Origin: Nitrospirota bacterium
GTDB taxonomy: Bacteria; Nitrospirota; RBG-16-64-22
Assembly (NCBI GenBank): GCA_016195465.1
Contig: JACPZO010000165.1
Coordinates: 1-43,270, forward strand
DNA length: 43,270 nt
Direction: 5' to 3'
Shown here: positions 14,407-26,728 of the stretch, piece by piece
Layout: each line of letters begins with the position of its first letter
Position numbering within the stretch: position 1 is the stretch's first letter
The notes under the pieces: model-generated
Databases searched by the model: none
What the model was told of the DNA's origin: nothing
What the model saw: only the letters and a program-made list of their open reading frames with translations
Program-made: the position numbers and the translations under genes

Positions 14407-16976
14407 TCGCTCATCTCTCCGGAAGACGCCGCGCCGCCCTCATCGGGGGCCGTCCCGCCGGCGCCTTCCGTTTCGGCCGGCGCCGGTGCGTCCCCTTCCG
14501 CCCCCTCTCCTCCCTCTCCCCCCTCGTCGCGCTCGGCCAGACGCGCGACCGACGTCACGCGGTCTTCCCCCCCGAGGTCCAGGATCCGCATCCCCTGCGT
14601 GATCCGGCCGATGACGGAGATCTCGCGGACCTTCACGCGAAGGACCTTGCCGGCGCCGGTCGTCATGATGATCTCGTCGTCCTCCGCCACCTGAACGATG
14701 CCGATGACGGAGCCGTTCTTCTCCGTTGTCTTGAGCGTGATGATCCCGATGCCGCCCCGGCTCTGCCTCCTGTAGGCGGTAAGGTCCGTTCTCTTGCCGA
14801 ATCCGAGGTCCGTGATCGTCAGGATGGAGGAGGTGTCCGTGACGAGCTCCATCCCGACCACGACGTCCCCTTCCCGCAGGCGGATGCCGGTCACGCCCCT
14901 GGCCGTCCGGCCCGTGTCCCGCACTTGGCCCTCCGGAAAACGGATCGCCATTCCGTCCCGCGTGGCGAGAAAGATGTCCTGAGTCCCGTCGGTGAGGCCG
15001 GCCTGGATGAGCTGATCGCCGGCGTCGAGGGAGACGGCGATGATCCCTCCCGCGCGAGGGTGGGCGAAGGCCGCGAGCGGCGTCTTCTTGATGACGCCGC
15101 CGCGAGTCGCCATGACGACGAACCGGTTGGCCGAGAACTCGGCGACGGACAGGACAGCCGTGACCCGCTCCTCCGGCCTGATCTGCAGGAGATTGACGAG
15201 CGCTTTTCCCTTGGCCGCCCGGCCCACCTCGGGAAGCTGGTGGACCTTGAGCCAGTGGACCCGGCCGGTATCCGTGAAGAAGAGGATATAGTCGTGCGTG
15301 GACGCCGTAAAGAGGTGGCGGACGAAGTCCTCCTCGCGCGTCTCCATGCCGATCTTCCCCTTCCCGCCCCGGCGCTGGGCGCGATAAAGATCGAGCGGGT
15401 TCCGCTTCGCGTAGCCGGAGTGCGAGATCGTGATGACCATCTCCTCGGGAGCGATGAGGTCCTCCACGCCGAGCGTGGTCGTTTCGGAGACGATCACCGT
15501 CCGGCGGTCATCGCCATACATCTCCTGGATCTCCCGGAGTTCGTCCCGAATGATCCCCCGCACCTTCTCGTCGGACCCCAGGATCGCCTTGTACTCCTCG
15601 ATCCGCGCGAGGACGGCCCGGCGCTCCTCGAGGATCTTTTCCCGCTCGAGGCCCGTCAGGCGCTGGAGCTTGAGATCCAGGATGGCCTGCGCCTGGATCG
15701 GCGAGAGGGCGAACCGCTCGACCAGGCCCGCGCGGGCCGTCTCGGGATCGGCGGCGCCCCGGATGAGCGCGATCACGGCATCGAGGTTGTCGAGTGCGAT
15801 CCGAAACCCCTCCAGGACGTGCGCCCTCTCCTCGGCCTTCCGGAGGGCGAACGCCGTCCGCCGGACCACGATCTCGTGCCGGTGCCGGAGAAAAACTTCG
15901 AGGAGGTCCTTGAGCGTCAGGAGGCGCGGCTGGTTGTCGACGAGCGCAAGGAGAATCACGCCGAACGTCGACTGGAGGGCCGTGTGCTTGTAGAGTTGGT
16001 TCAGGATGAACGAGGCGGCCTCCCCGCGCTTGACTTCGATGACGACCCGCATCCCCTCGCGGTCGGACTCGTCTCGAAGGTCTCCGATCCCGCCGATCTT
16101 CTTGTCCCGGACCAGTTCGGCGATCTTTTCGACGAGCGACGCCTTGTTCACCTGGTACGGGAGTTCCGTCACGACGATCGTCTCGCGGTCATGCTTGTCG
16201 GTCTCGATCTCCACGCGGGCGCGCATCTGGACGATTCCCCGTCCCGTCTCGTAGGCCTTGCGGATCTCGTCCACGCCGTGGATGAAGCCGGCCGTGGGAA
16301 AATCGGGCCCGGGCAGGACCGTCATCAGGTCGGCCGTCGTCGAGCCGGGACGGTCCAGAAGGAGGAGGAGCGCGTTCACGACCTCCCGGAGATTGTGGGG
16401 AGGGATGTTCGTCGCCATGCCGACGGCGATGCCGGAGGAGCCGTTGACCAGGAGATTGGGAATCCGGGCCGGAAGGAGGCGCGGCTCCGTGAGCGAGTCG
16501 TCGTAGTTGGGGCCGAAGTCGACGGTCTCCTGCTCGATCTCGGCCAGCATCTCCTGCGCGATTCTCGCGAGCCGGACCTCCGTGTACCGCATGGCCGCCG
16601 GCGCGTCTCCGTCGACGGAGCCGAAGTTTCCCTGGCCGTCCACCAGCGGGTAGCGGAGGGAGAAGCTCTGGACCATCCGGACGATCGTGTCGTAGACGGC
16701 GACGTCGCCATGGGGATGGTACTTGCCGATCACGTCGCCGACCACTCGCGCCGACTTCTTGGGCGGCCTGTTGTGCGCCAGTCCCAATTCGTGCATGGCG
16801 TACAGGACCCGCCGGTGGACCGGCTTGAGGCCGTCGCGGGCGTCGGGCAGGGCCCGTCCGACGATGACGCTCATCGAGTAGTTGATGTACGCCGTCCGCA
16901 TCTCGTCTTCGATGTTGATCGGGACGGGCGGATGGCCGGGGGCCGGCGCGGCGGGAGCCTGAGGGTGTTTGGTCAT
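14403..16976 (-). CDS. gyrA: DNA gyrase subunit A
   Basis: Breakage-reunion subunit of the type II topoisomerase that introduces negative supercoils; 857 residues. The catalytic Tyr131 lies in [13 protein letters not shown]. The C-terminal six-bladed pinwheel includes the GyrA-box [10 protein letters not shown] near residue 550. The last 40 residues are an acidic, Gly/Glu/Ala-rich tail. The quinolone-interaction region reads [14 protein letters not shown]: the position equivalent to E. coli Ser83 is Val92, while the Asp87 equivalent is kept (Asp96). It lies 11 bases behind gyrB on the same strand. Confidence 0.97.
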   Translation of the reverse strand: MTKHPQAPAAPAPGHPPVPINIEDEMRTAYINYSMSVIVGRALPDARDGLKPVHRRVLYAMHELGLAHNRPPKKSARVVGDVIGKYHPHGDVAVYDTIVRMVQSFSLRYPLVDGQGNFGSVDGDAPAAMRYTEVRLARIAQEMLAEIEQETVDFGPNYDDSLTEPRLLPARIPNLLVNGSSGIAVGMATNIPPHNLREVVNALLLLLDRPGSTTADLMTVLPGPDFPTAGFIHGVDEIRKAYETGRGIVQMRARVEIETDKHDRETIVVTELPYQVNKASLVEKIAELVRDKKIGGIGDLRDESDREGMRVVIEVKRGEAASFILNQLYKHTALQSTFGVILLALVDNQPRLLTLKDLLEVFLRHRHEIVVRRTAFALRKAEERAHVLEGFRIALDNLDAVIALIRGAADPETARAGLVERFALSPIQAQAILDLKLQRLTGLEREKILEERRAVLARIEEYKAILGSDEKVRGIIRDELREIQEMYGDDRRTVIVSETTTLGVEDLIAPEEMVITISHSGYAKRNPLDLYRAQRRGGKGKIGMETREEDFVRHLFTASTHDYILFFTDTGRVHWLKVHQLPEVGRAAKGKALVNLLQIRPEERVTAVLSVAEFSANRFVVMATRGGVIKKTPLAAFAHPRAGGIIAVSLDAGDQLIQAGLTDGTQDIFLATRDGMAIRFPEGQVRDTGRTARGVTGIRLREGDVVVGMELVTDTSSILTITDLGFGKRTDLTAYRRQSRGGIGIITLKTTEKNGSVIGIVQVAEDDEIIMTTGAGKVLRVKVREISVIGRITQGMRILDLGGEDRVTSVARLAERDEGGEGGEGAEGDAPAPAETEGAGGTAPDEGGAASSGEMSE

Positions 16977-16987
16977 GGATTCATCCG

Positions 16988-20508
<3,521 letters not shown>

Positions 20509-20515
20509 GAAAGGA

Positions 20516-21643
20516 TCAAACCCGCATCGGCATGACGACGCACTGGTACCCCGACGCCCCGGACGGCGTGATGAGGCACGGAGACAGCGCGTCGATGAAT
20601 GAAAGGCGAACGGTGTCCTGATCGATCGCGGCAAGAATGTCGAGGATGTACCGCGCGTTGAAGCCGATGGTCACCTCCTGCGAAGGAGGCGGAATCGGCA
20701 GGGACTCCGTCGCCTCTCCCAGGTCCGGGTTGTCCGTGGAGAGCGTGACGCCGGCGGGCCCGAGAGAAATGCGGACGGCGTTCGTCTTCTCGCGCGCGAG
20801 AATGGAGACCCGGCGCATGGCCGCCTGGAGGAGGACGCGGTCGCAGTCGATGGACACGCTGGTGCTGGCCGGAATGACCTGTTGGTAGTGTGGATAGGCC
20901 CCCTCGATCAGCCGCGCCGTGAGGGTTGTGCCGTCCTGGCGGAAGGAGAGGTGGTTGCGGGAGAATCCAAGGGTGACCTCCTCCGGGCCGTCATCGAGGA
21001 TCTTGCGGATCTCCGCCATGGCTTTGCGGGGAACGACGATCTTGCGTTCGCCGTTCAGCGGGTGGCCGCCGGATTCGCAGGCTCGGGAACTCTCGGCCAG
21101 ACGATGGCCGTCGGTCCCCACGAGGAAGAGGGAAACATCCGTGGTGTCGGCGACGGGGAAGGCGTGGACAAGGACCCCGTTCAGGACTTGGCGGGGATCG
21201 TTTTCGGCCACCGAGAAGAGCGTCTTGCGGACCATGTCGGCCAGAACCGCGCGGGAAAGGGTGAGCATCCATTCGTCCGCGGTGCTGGGCAAGGAGGGAA
21301 AATCCTCCTTCGGCAGACCCACAAGAGAGAAGGATGCCGACCCCGCGCGGATCTGAAGGTGATGGGCATCGGGGGCCTCGAGGAGGACGGGCGTATCGGA
21401 GAGTTCCCGGATGATTTCGTAGAGCTTCTTGGCCGATACGCTGATGCCGCCGGGGGTCTCGATCTCCGCGGGCAAGTGGGAGCGAATGGCGATCTCGAGG
21501 TCGGTGGCGAAGAGAACGATCTCGTCGCGGGTCGCCTCGAGGAGGATATGAGCGAGGATCGGCATGGTGCTTTTTCGTTCGACGACCCCCTGGAGACGCT
21601 GGAGGGCCCGGAGGAGTTCATCGCGGGAGATCTGGCACTTCAT
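20516..21643 (-). CDS. dnaN: DNA polymerase III subunit beta (sliding clamp)
   Basis: Processivity ring of the replicative polymerase, 375 residues, the normal length of three tandem clamp domains. It starts with MKCQISRDELLRALQRLQGV and ends with the conserved YQCVVMPMRV. Other marks are LFLVGTDGHRLA and GFNARYILDIL. The ATG at 21643 was chosen because GGAGCC lies ahead of it. It begins 24 bases after the dnaA stop. Confidence 0.97.
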   Translation of the reverse strand: MKCQISRDELLRALQRLQGVVERKSTMPILAHILLEATRDEIVLFATDLEIAIRSHLPAEIETPGGISVSAKKLYEIIRELSDTPVLLEAPDAHHLQIRAGSASFSLVGLPKEDFPSLPSTADEWMLTLSRAVLADMVRKTLFSVAENDPRQVLNGVLVHAFPVADTTDVSLFLVGTDGHRLAESSRACESGGHPLNGERKIVVPRKAMAEIRKILDDGPEEVTLGFSRNHLSFRQDGTTLTARLIEGAYPHYQQVIPASTSVSIDCDRVLLQAAMRRVSILAREKTNAVRISLGPAGVTLSTDNPDLGEATESLPIPPPSQEVTIGFNARYILDILAAIDQDTVRLSFIDALSPCLITPSGASGYQCVVMPMRV

Positions 21644-21667
21644 GGACGGTGGCTCCTTTCCCAAGAG

Positions 21668-23065
21668 TCAGGCCAGGATGAGCCTGCGCAGGGTTTCGAT
21701 GTCGCGCGCAAGGACCGCGTCGTTTGATGACCGGGCCTCCACTTGCCGGCAGGCGTGAAGGACGGTTGTGTGGTCCTTGCCGCCGAAGTGCCGAGCGATC
21801 TCGGGCAGGGACATCTTCGTCATCTCGCGGCAGAGAAACATCGCGACCTGCCGGGGTTGAACGACGGCCTTGGTGCGGCGGCGCGACCGCATATCCGCCA
21901 GTTTCAGGTGGAAGTGGTCCGAGACCGCCTTCTGGATGAGATCGACGCTCAGGACTTTTTCCCGGGGCTGGATGATGTCTCGGAGCGCGTCGCGAGCGAA
22001 GTCGACGCTGAGAGTGCGCCCCAGGAGAGACGCGTGGGCGCCGAGATGAATGAGGGCTCCTTCAAGCTCCCGAATGTTGGAGCGGATGTGGGTGGCGAGA
22101 AAGAGCGCGACGTCTTCGGGGAGCGACAACCCGCTCGCGTCCGCCTTGTTCTTCAGAATGGCGACCTTGGTCTCCAGGTCGGGAAGTTGGATATCGGCGA
22201 TCAGACCCCACTCGTACCGGGAACGAAGGCGCTCCTGGATACCCGGAATCTCCTTGGGTGCGCGGTCGCTGGAGAGAATGATCTGGCGGTGGGCTTCGTA
22301 GAGAGTGTTGAACGTGTGGAAAAATTCCTCCTCGGTCGCCTGCTTGCCGGTGATGAACTGAATGTCGTCGATGAGAAGGACGTGGATCGTTCGGTAGCGG
22401 TTGCGGAAGTCGTGCATCTTGTCGAACCGGATCGAGGCGATCACTTCGTTGGTGAACTGCTCGGAAGAAAGGTAAAGAATTCGGCTGTTCGGATGGTGAT
22501 CGAGGATGTTGTGCCCAATGGCGTTCATGAGGTGCGTCTTGCCGAGACCCGATCCGCCGTAGAGGAACAGCGGATTGTACGCGCGGCCGGGAGTTTCGGC
22601 CACGGCGCGGGCCGCGGCGTGGGCGAACTGGTTACAGGAACCGACGATGAAATTGGTAAAGGTATAGCGGGGATTGAGGCCGGTCGGATCGGTTCGCGGC
22701 GCTCCAATGGGCGTTGAGGGAGTGGGTGCGGGCGCGGGGGTAGAAGAAGGCGGTGGCGGGGTGCTGGGGGCGTCGGTTGCGGCGGCAAGCTGGATGTGAA
22801 GAGCGGAAGGCCTTTGATCGATAAGGCTCTCGGTTGCTTCGAGGATCGTCTTGGAATAGCGCTCCTCGATCCAATCCTGGTGGAAGCGGCTCGGGACTTC
22901 AAGTGTCAGCCGTTCGCCGGTCAACTCGACCAGGCGGCTGGGCCGGAGCCAGAGTTCGACGGCCTGGCGCCCAACTTTTTGCTCGAGTTGCTCGAGTGTT
23001 CGATTCCAGATGTCAGAAAGATGCATGACGTCCAATGGCGTTTCCGACGGGGTGCGCTTCGCCAC
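21668..23065 (-). CDS. dnaA: Chromosomal replication initiator protein DnaA
   Basis: AAA+ initiator that binds DnaA boxes and melts oriC. Domain I (about 14-90) contains IWNRTLEQLEQKVGRQAVELWL. A proline-rich linker (about 100-130) precedes the AAA+ module, with Walker A GGSGLGKTHLMNAIG and Walker B VLLIDDIQFITGK. The C-terminal HTH has the signature GGKDHTTVLHACRQVE. The frame given starts at GTG 23065; ATG 23026 (MHLSDIWN) is an equally good or better start by family length, and neither has a clear ribosome site. It is divergent from rpmH across the origin gap. Confidence 0.96.
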   Translation of the reverse strand: MAKRTPSETPLDVMHLSDIWNRTLEQLEQKVGRQAVELWLRPSRLVELTGERLTLEVPSRFHQDWIEERYSKTILEATESLIDQRPSALHIQLAAATDAPSTPPPPSSTPAPAPTPSTPIGAPRTDPTGLNPRYTFTNFIVGSCNQFAHAAARAVAETPGRAYNPLFLYGGSGLGKTHLMNAIGHNILDHHPNSRILYLSSEQFTNEVIASIRFDKMHDFRNRYRTIHVLLIDDIQFITGKQATEEEFFHTFNTLYEAHRQIILSSDRAPKEIPGIQERLRSRYEWGLIADIQLPDLETKVAILKNKADASGLSLPEDVALFLATHIRSNIRELEGALIHLGAHASLLGRTLSVDFARDALRDIIQPREKVLSVDLIQKAVSDHFHLKLADMRSRRRTKAVVQPRQVAMFLCREMTKMSLPEIARHFGGKDHTTVLHACRQVEARSSNDAVLARDIETLRRLILA

Positions 23066-23283
23066 CGGGTGATCGGTGGTGTCGTATTGGATGTGAAGAT
23101 TTCAACAGCTTTATCCACAGTTGTTAATAACCACAAAATACCTGCAAAATCATACAATTATAGTCTTATCCTCGAACTATCTCTAACCATCCGGTGTGCG
23201 ATTGGTTCGCTCGACCGTGCGCGCCTAGCCGGGATATTGAAGGTAACGACCAGCCTCGAGCGTCGCGATGGGGGGCGAATAGT

Positions 23284-23318
23284 TGAAGAACCCCGCCTTC
23301 AGAGGCGGGGATTCTTCG
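23284..23318. repeat. GC hairpin AAGAACCCCGCC/GGCGGGGATTCTT in the origin gap
   Basis: CCCCGCCT-TCAG-AGGCGGGG stem with flanking AAGAA/TTCTT pairs. The form resembles the subterminal hairpins of IS200/IS605-type elements and could equally be a bidirectional terminator behind dnaA. No transposase is nearby. Confidence 0.5.
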
Positions 23319-23357
23319 ACCTCTAAGGTACTTTTCGTCATTTGCATTCGTGCGCCT

Positions 23358-23384
23358 TGACCCCGCCCTAAGGGGCGGGGACTC
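23358..23384. repeat. Second GC hairpin CCCCGCCC/GGGCGGGG in the origin gap
   Basis: ACCCCGCCCTAAGGGGCGGGG forms a stem of about eight pairs with a small loop, 45 bases from the first hairpin. The same CCCCGCC core suggests a related origin. Confidence 0.45.
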
Positions 23385-23804
23385 GGGCGCACTTTGCGGT
23401 TCAAAACACCAACACTCACCTCGAAAAGGAAAGATTTCAGCGGCATCGTGTCCGGTCCCTGAAGAATACATTTGTTTATCAAAAATGGCCCGTTTTCGCA
23501 AGAAAAATGTTTCTCACAGGCCGGTCTGTTTATTTTTTGTTAATAAGCAGTTAGCCGGTACAAACGGTTGGTTTTCCACAGGGTTTCTTGTTGGAATGGC
23601 ATTTCTTCCAACAGAGAAACAACAGAATGGAAGATTGTGGTGAGGGAAGTTAGGCCTTCTTTGCCCAGGATCCACAGCGTTACTAAGGCTACTACGGAAT
23701 TGTAAAACGATTAGGTATAAGAGCTAGTTCACTGGGGAAAAGGGTAAAAAAGCATTATCCAACAAAAGTCAGTGCGGGTCTTGGAAGAGCGGGGGGGGAA
23801 TCGG

Positions 23805-23853
23805 TTGACAGGGGAATCGGTTCTTGACTTAGAGGAGGGAAAAGGATAGCCTC
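23805..23853 (+). promoter_or_regulatory. Promoter region of the rpmH operon
   Basis: Two -35-like hexamers, TTGACA (23805-23810) and TTGACT (23824-23829), sit in a direct repeat of GGGGAATCGGTT. Candidate -10 sequences, CTTAGA at 23828 and TAGCCT at 23847, are weak. It lies 45-90 bases before rpmH. Confidence 0.4.
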
Positions 23854-23897
23854 ATGATTTTTTGCGGTTAGAGTGTCCAGGGTGGGGGAGGAAGACG

Positions 23898-24047
23898 ATG
23901 TCAGTCACGTATCGGCAACCATCGAATCTGCGGCGAAAGAAGGTGCATGGATTCAGGGAACGAATGAAGACGAAGGCGGGGCGTCGGGTTTTGAAGCGGC
24001 GCCGGGCGAAAGGTCGAGAGAGGCTAACGGTTTCGGACGAGAGGTGA
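23898..24047 (+). CDS. rpmH: Ribosomal protein bL34
   Basis: Large-subunit ribosomal protein of 49 residues, very basic. Its signature runs [19 protein letters not shown], then [20 protein letters not shown]. The ATG at 23898 was preferred to an upstream one because GGGGGAGGA lies seven bases ahead and the family begins near here. It carries a few more C-terminal residues than E. coli L34 (46). It is the first gene of the rpmH-rnpA-yidD-yidC unit. Confidence 0.96.
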   Translation: MSVTYRQPSNLRRKKVHGFRERMKTKAGRRVLKRRRAKGRERLTVSDER

Positions 24048-24057
24048 TGGGCAATTC

Positions 24058-24408
24058 GTGAATTGGTGGGCGCCCCTTCGAGGGTCGGAGGAGTACCGGG
24101 CCGTGTTGAAAGGGCCGGGGCGGATATCTGGGGCGTTCGTGGCGATGTCCTTTCGAGCGCGGGAGTCCGCGACGGAAACTCGGATGGGGATCTCCGTATC
24201 CAGGAGAGTGGGAAGCGCCGTGGCGCGGAACTATATGCGGAGGGTGATCAGGGAATGTCTGAGAAGCTGTTCGGAACCGCGGGGGCCGCTGGACATCGTG
24301 ATCGTGGTCCGAAGGGCTTTCGGAAGGAGGGAGTTCCGATCGGTTTGCGATGAGGTCAGGGACATGGTTTCGGCCGCGGGCGGGGGAGCCGTTGCTGATC
24401 TTGCGTGA
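24058..24408 (+). CDS. rnpA: Ribonuclease P protein component
   Basis: Protein subunit of the tRNA 5'-end processing ribozyme, 116 residues. The conserved RNR-type motif is [20 protein letters not shown], at about residues 46-65. A short N-terminal extension and a low-complexity C-terminus flank it. The start is GTG at 24058, ten bases after the rpmH stop. The stop overlaps the yidD coding region. Confidence 0.93.
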   Translation: MNWWAPLRGSEEYRAVLKGPGRISGAFVAMSFRARESATETRMGISVSRRVGSAVARNYMRRVIRECLRSCSEPRGPLDIVIVVRRAFGRREFRSVCDEVRDMVSAAGGGAVADLA

Positions 24409-24616
24409 GTCGGTTCTGTGTTTGATCCGGATATACCAGCGGTTCGTTTCTCCAATGGTTGGTCCTTCCTGTCGGCATATCCCCTCTTGCTCCAGATACG
24501 CGTCGCAGGCCGTCCAAGAACACGGGGTGATGAGAGGAATGGCTCTGGCAACCTGGCGCTTGCTTCGGTGTCATCCTTTCGGGCGCGGGGGGTACGATCC
24601 CGTTCCCCGACGATGA
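24350..24616 (+). CDS. yidD: Membrane protein insertion efficiency factor YidD
   Basis: Small membrane-associated protein that assists YidC-dependent insertion. The family core is [20 protein letters not shown] followed by [14 protein letters not shown], with three conserved cysteines in and near it, then [14 protein letters not shown]. The listed start at 24350 overlaps rnpA by 59 bases. A TTG at 24392 (LLILRESV) would give 74 residues, closer to the family, and is more likely the real start. It lies between rnpA and yidC, its usual place. Confidence 0.92.
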   Translation: MRSGTWFRPRAGEPLLILRESVLCLIRIYQRFVSPMVGPSCRHIPSCSRYASQAVQEHGVMRGMALATWRLLRCHPFGRGGYDPVPRR

Positions 24617-24686
24617 TTCCAGGATCGTGGGCCGGGTGAACCGATCAAACGGAAATACGTACTTTGACCGGCCAAGAATGATTCTT

Positions 24687-24852
24687 AGCAGGCTGCTGAA
24701 AAACAGCAGCCTGCGCGCGGTGCAGGGATGCACCGCCCAATCTCGAAGATGGCGCGAAGATTTGGTTTTGAGCGATTTAAAAGACTTGCGCGAATTGACT
24801 TCGCGCTAGTCGTGGCTGAAAAAGCCATGGATGGACTTTTTCAGCATCCTAA
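24687..24852. mobile_element. MITE-like non-coding element between yidD and yidC
   Basis: The termini are imperfect inverted repeats, GCAGGCTGCTGAAAAA (24688-24703) and TTTTTCAGCATCCT (24837-24850). Inside are a perfect 10-bp hairpin CAGGCTGCTG-AAAAA-CAGCAGCCTG (24689-24713), a small GGTGCA/TGCACC hairpin (24719-24734) and GCTGAAAAAG/CTTTTTCAGC (24815-24845). It has no coding capacity of its own. Size and structure fit a miniature inverted-repeat element. Confidence 0.6.
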
Positions 24853-24875
24853 TAGAAGAGTGGAGATCTAGAGAT

Positions 24876-26648
24876 TTGGATAAGCGCATTCTGGTGGCGA
24901 TCGTCCTTTCAATCGGCGTTCTCGTCGGATTTCAGTACGTTCAATCCCTGATGGGCGGGAGCAGGGAGAGCGGGCGTCAGGAAGGACGGGCCCTCCAAAA
25001 GGAAAGCGGGAAGCCCGCGGATGTCGCGCGGCCGGCGGACGCCGTGGCGCGGCCGGTCGGGGGAGGCGCGAGCCCGCGCGGGACGATGGTTAAGGTCGAG
25101 ACGCCGCTGTATACGGCGGTGCTGGCGAGCGAGGGCGGCGGGAGGATCGTTCGCTGGGATCTGAAACGGTATCATGCAAGAAGGTCGAACGGAGGGATTG
25201 GCCTCGTGGCGGAACGGGACGAGCTTCCGCTCACGCTCCGGATCCCGGCGGTCGAGGGCGCCGCGCTTCCGTTCTCGGTCGACCGGGAGGAACTGGTCCT
25301 CAAAGAAGGGAGCGCTTCTCAGGTTCTCCGCTTTCGGCACTCGACAAGCGCCGGGCGCATCGAGCGCAGCCTGACTTTCCACCCCGAGACGTACGAGATC
25401 GACGTCGAGACGACGGTCTTGGGATATCCCTCGTATGCCGTCTCCCTGGGTTCGAACACCGCCGTCATCGACGATCTTGATTCTGGAAACTGGAATGTGT
25501 ACGTCGGCCCGGCGGCGCGGGTCGGTCGGGACGTGAGGCGCGAGAGCCTGACGAAAGGCTCCGGAAGCGAGCAGCTCTCGGGGGAGGCGGAGTGGGCGGC
25601 GATCACGGACAAATACTTCGTCATGGCGGCGGTTCCGGCCAAACCGCGAGGCGGAGTCCGCTTTGAGTTCGAAGGCCCCCGGCAAACGACGCTCCAGCTC
25701 GCGGAGGGAGCTCAAAAGCCGGCGGACCTGAAGGCCGGAGATCCACTCACGGCCGTTGTGGACGCGTCGGGGCGTGTCGTGCGGGTCGAGAGACAGCGGG
25801 GAGGGGCCGTTCTATCCGGGAACGACGGAGAATGGATCGTCGTGGGAAAGGTCGCGGCGGTCTCGGGGGCGCAAGGGACGCTCCAACTCGATACCCGGCC
25901 CGTTGCGCGCGTCTTGATTCCCGGCGCGGCGGGTTCCGCCCCCGACAAGCTCAGGGTCTATCTGGGGCCCAAGGAGCGGGACCGGCTGGCCCGGATGAAC
26001 GCGCACGTCGAGGACCTTGTCGATTTCGGCTGGTTCACGGTCCTGGCTCTACCGATGTTCTGGGTCATGAAGTGGATCCACGGCGTATTCGGGAACTACG
26101 GCGTGGCTATCATCCTGCTGACGGCCCTTCTCAAGCTCATCTTCTTCTATCCCACGCACTTAAGCTACAAATCGATGAAGCGAATGCAGGAGCTCCAGCC
26201 CAAAGTTCTGGCCCTGCGGGAAAAATACAAGAACGACCAGACGCGGATGAACCAGGAGATGATGGAAATCTATCGGAAGCACAAGGTCAACCCGATGGGC
26301 GGCTGTCTCCCGATGGTGATCCAAGTCCCGTTTTTTGTGGCGCTGTACAATATCTTCTCGCTGGCCATCGAGCTGAAGCAGGCGCCCTTCGCCGGATGGA
26401 TCCACGATCTCTCGGACCCGGACCCGTACTACGTGCTGCCGATCCTGATGGGCGTGTCGATGCTCGCGTCGCAAAAATTGACCCCCACCACGGTCGACCC
26501 GACACAGGCGAAAGTCATGTTGCTTCTTCCCGTCGTCTTCACCTTCATGTTCCTCTCCTTCCCATCCGGCCTTGTTCTGTACTGGACCGTTAACAATATC
26601 CTCACGATCGGCCAGCAGCTCTACATCAACAGATCTCCCGCGAAGTAG
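24876..26648 (+). CDS. yidC: Membrane protein insertase YidC
   Basis: Insertase of the Oxa1/YidC family, working alone or with SecYEG, 590 residues. The first membrane segment (LDKRILVAIVLSIGVLVGFQ) is followed by the large periplasmic beta-sandwich of Gram-negative YidC (about 50-360). The conserved C-terminal five-helix core runs from about residue 395, with KWIHGVFGNYGVAIILLTAL, RMQELQPKVLALREKY and NPMGGCLPMVIQVPFFVALY. I chose TTG 24876 because it gives the family start (L/M-DKR) and has GGAG ten bases upstream. An in-frame ATG at 24831 would add 15 residues encoded inside the MITE and has no ribosome site. Confidence 0.94.
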   Translation: MDKRILVAIVLSIGVLVGFQYVQSLMGGSRESGRQEGRALQKESGKPADVARPADAVARPVGGGASPRGTMVKVETPLYTAVLASEGGGRIVRWDLKRYHARRSNGGIGLVAERDELPLTLRIPAVEGAALPFSVDREELVLKEGSASQVLRFRHSTSAGRIERSLTFHPETYEIDVETTVLGYPSYAVSLGSNTAVIDDLDSGNWNVYVGPAARVGRDVRRESLTKGSGSEQLSGEAEWAAITDKYFVMAAVPAKPRGGVRFEFEGPRQTTLQLAEGAQKPADLKAGDPLTAVVDASGRVVRVERQRGGAVLSGNDGEWIVVGKVAAVSGAQGTLQLDTRPVARVLIPGAAGSAPDKLRVYLGPKERDRLARMNAHVEDLVDFGWFTVLALPMFWVMKWIHGVFGNYGVAIILLTALLKLIFFYPTHLSYKSMKRMQELQPKVLALREKYKNDQTRMNQEMMEIYRKHKVNPMGGCLPMVIQVPFFVALYNIFSLAIELKQAPFAGWIHDLSDPDPYYVLPILMGVSMLASQKLTPTTVDPTQAKVMLLLPVVFTFMFLSFPSGLVLYWTVNNILTIGQQLYINRSPAK

Positions 26649-26728
26649 ATTCAAGAGCGCGTCCGCCGGCCGCGCGCCGGAGGCGGTCAACTGGCCCGAC
26701 GCGCTCCGCGGCCCATCGGAACAAAGAC

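Larger units (their letters stand above)
23100..23800. other. oriC: Probable chromosomal replication origin region (oriC)
   Basis: An 830-base gap between dnaA and rpmH, AT-richer than its flanks. A perfect DnaA box TTATCCACA lies at 23111-23119, with weaker forms TTTTCCACA at 23572-23580 and TTATCCAAC at 23755-23763. AT-rich tracts lie at 23118-23170 and 23525-23560. The position between dnaA and the rpmH operon is a standard oriC site. The two GC hairpins inside it are listed separately. Confidence 0.65.

Noticed and set aside
23225-23501. Minus-strand frames through the origin-gap hairpins
   Set aside because: They translate GC hairpins and look like read-through of an IS200/IS605-type end, not a gene.
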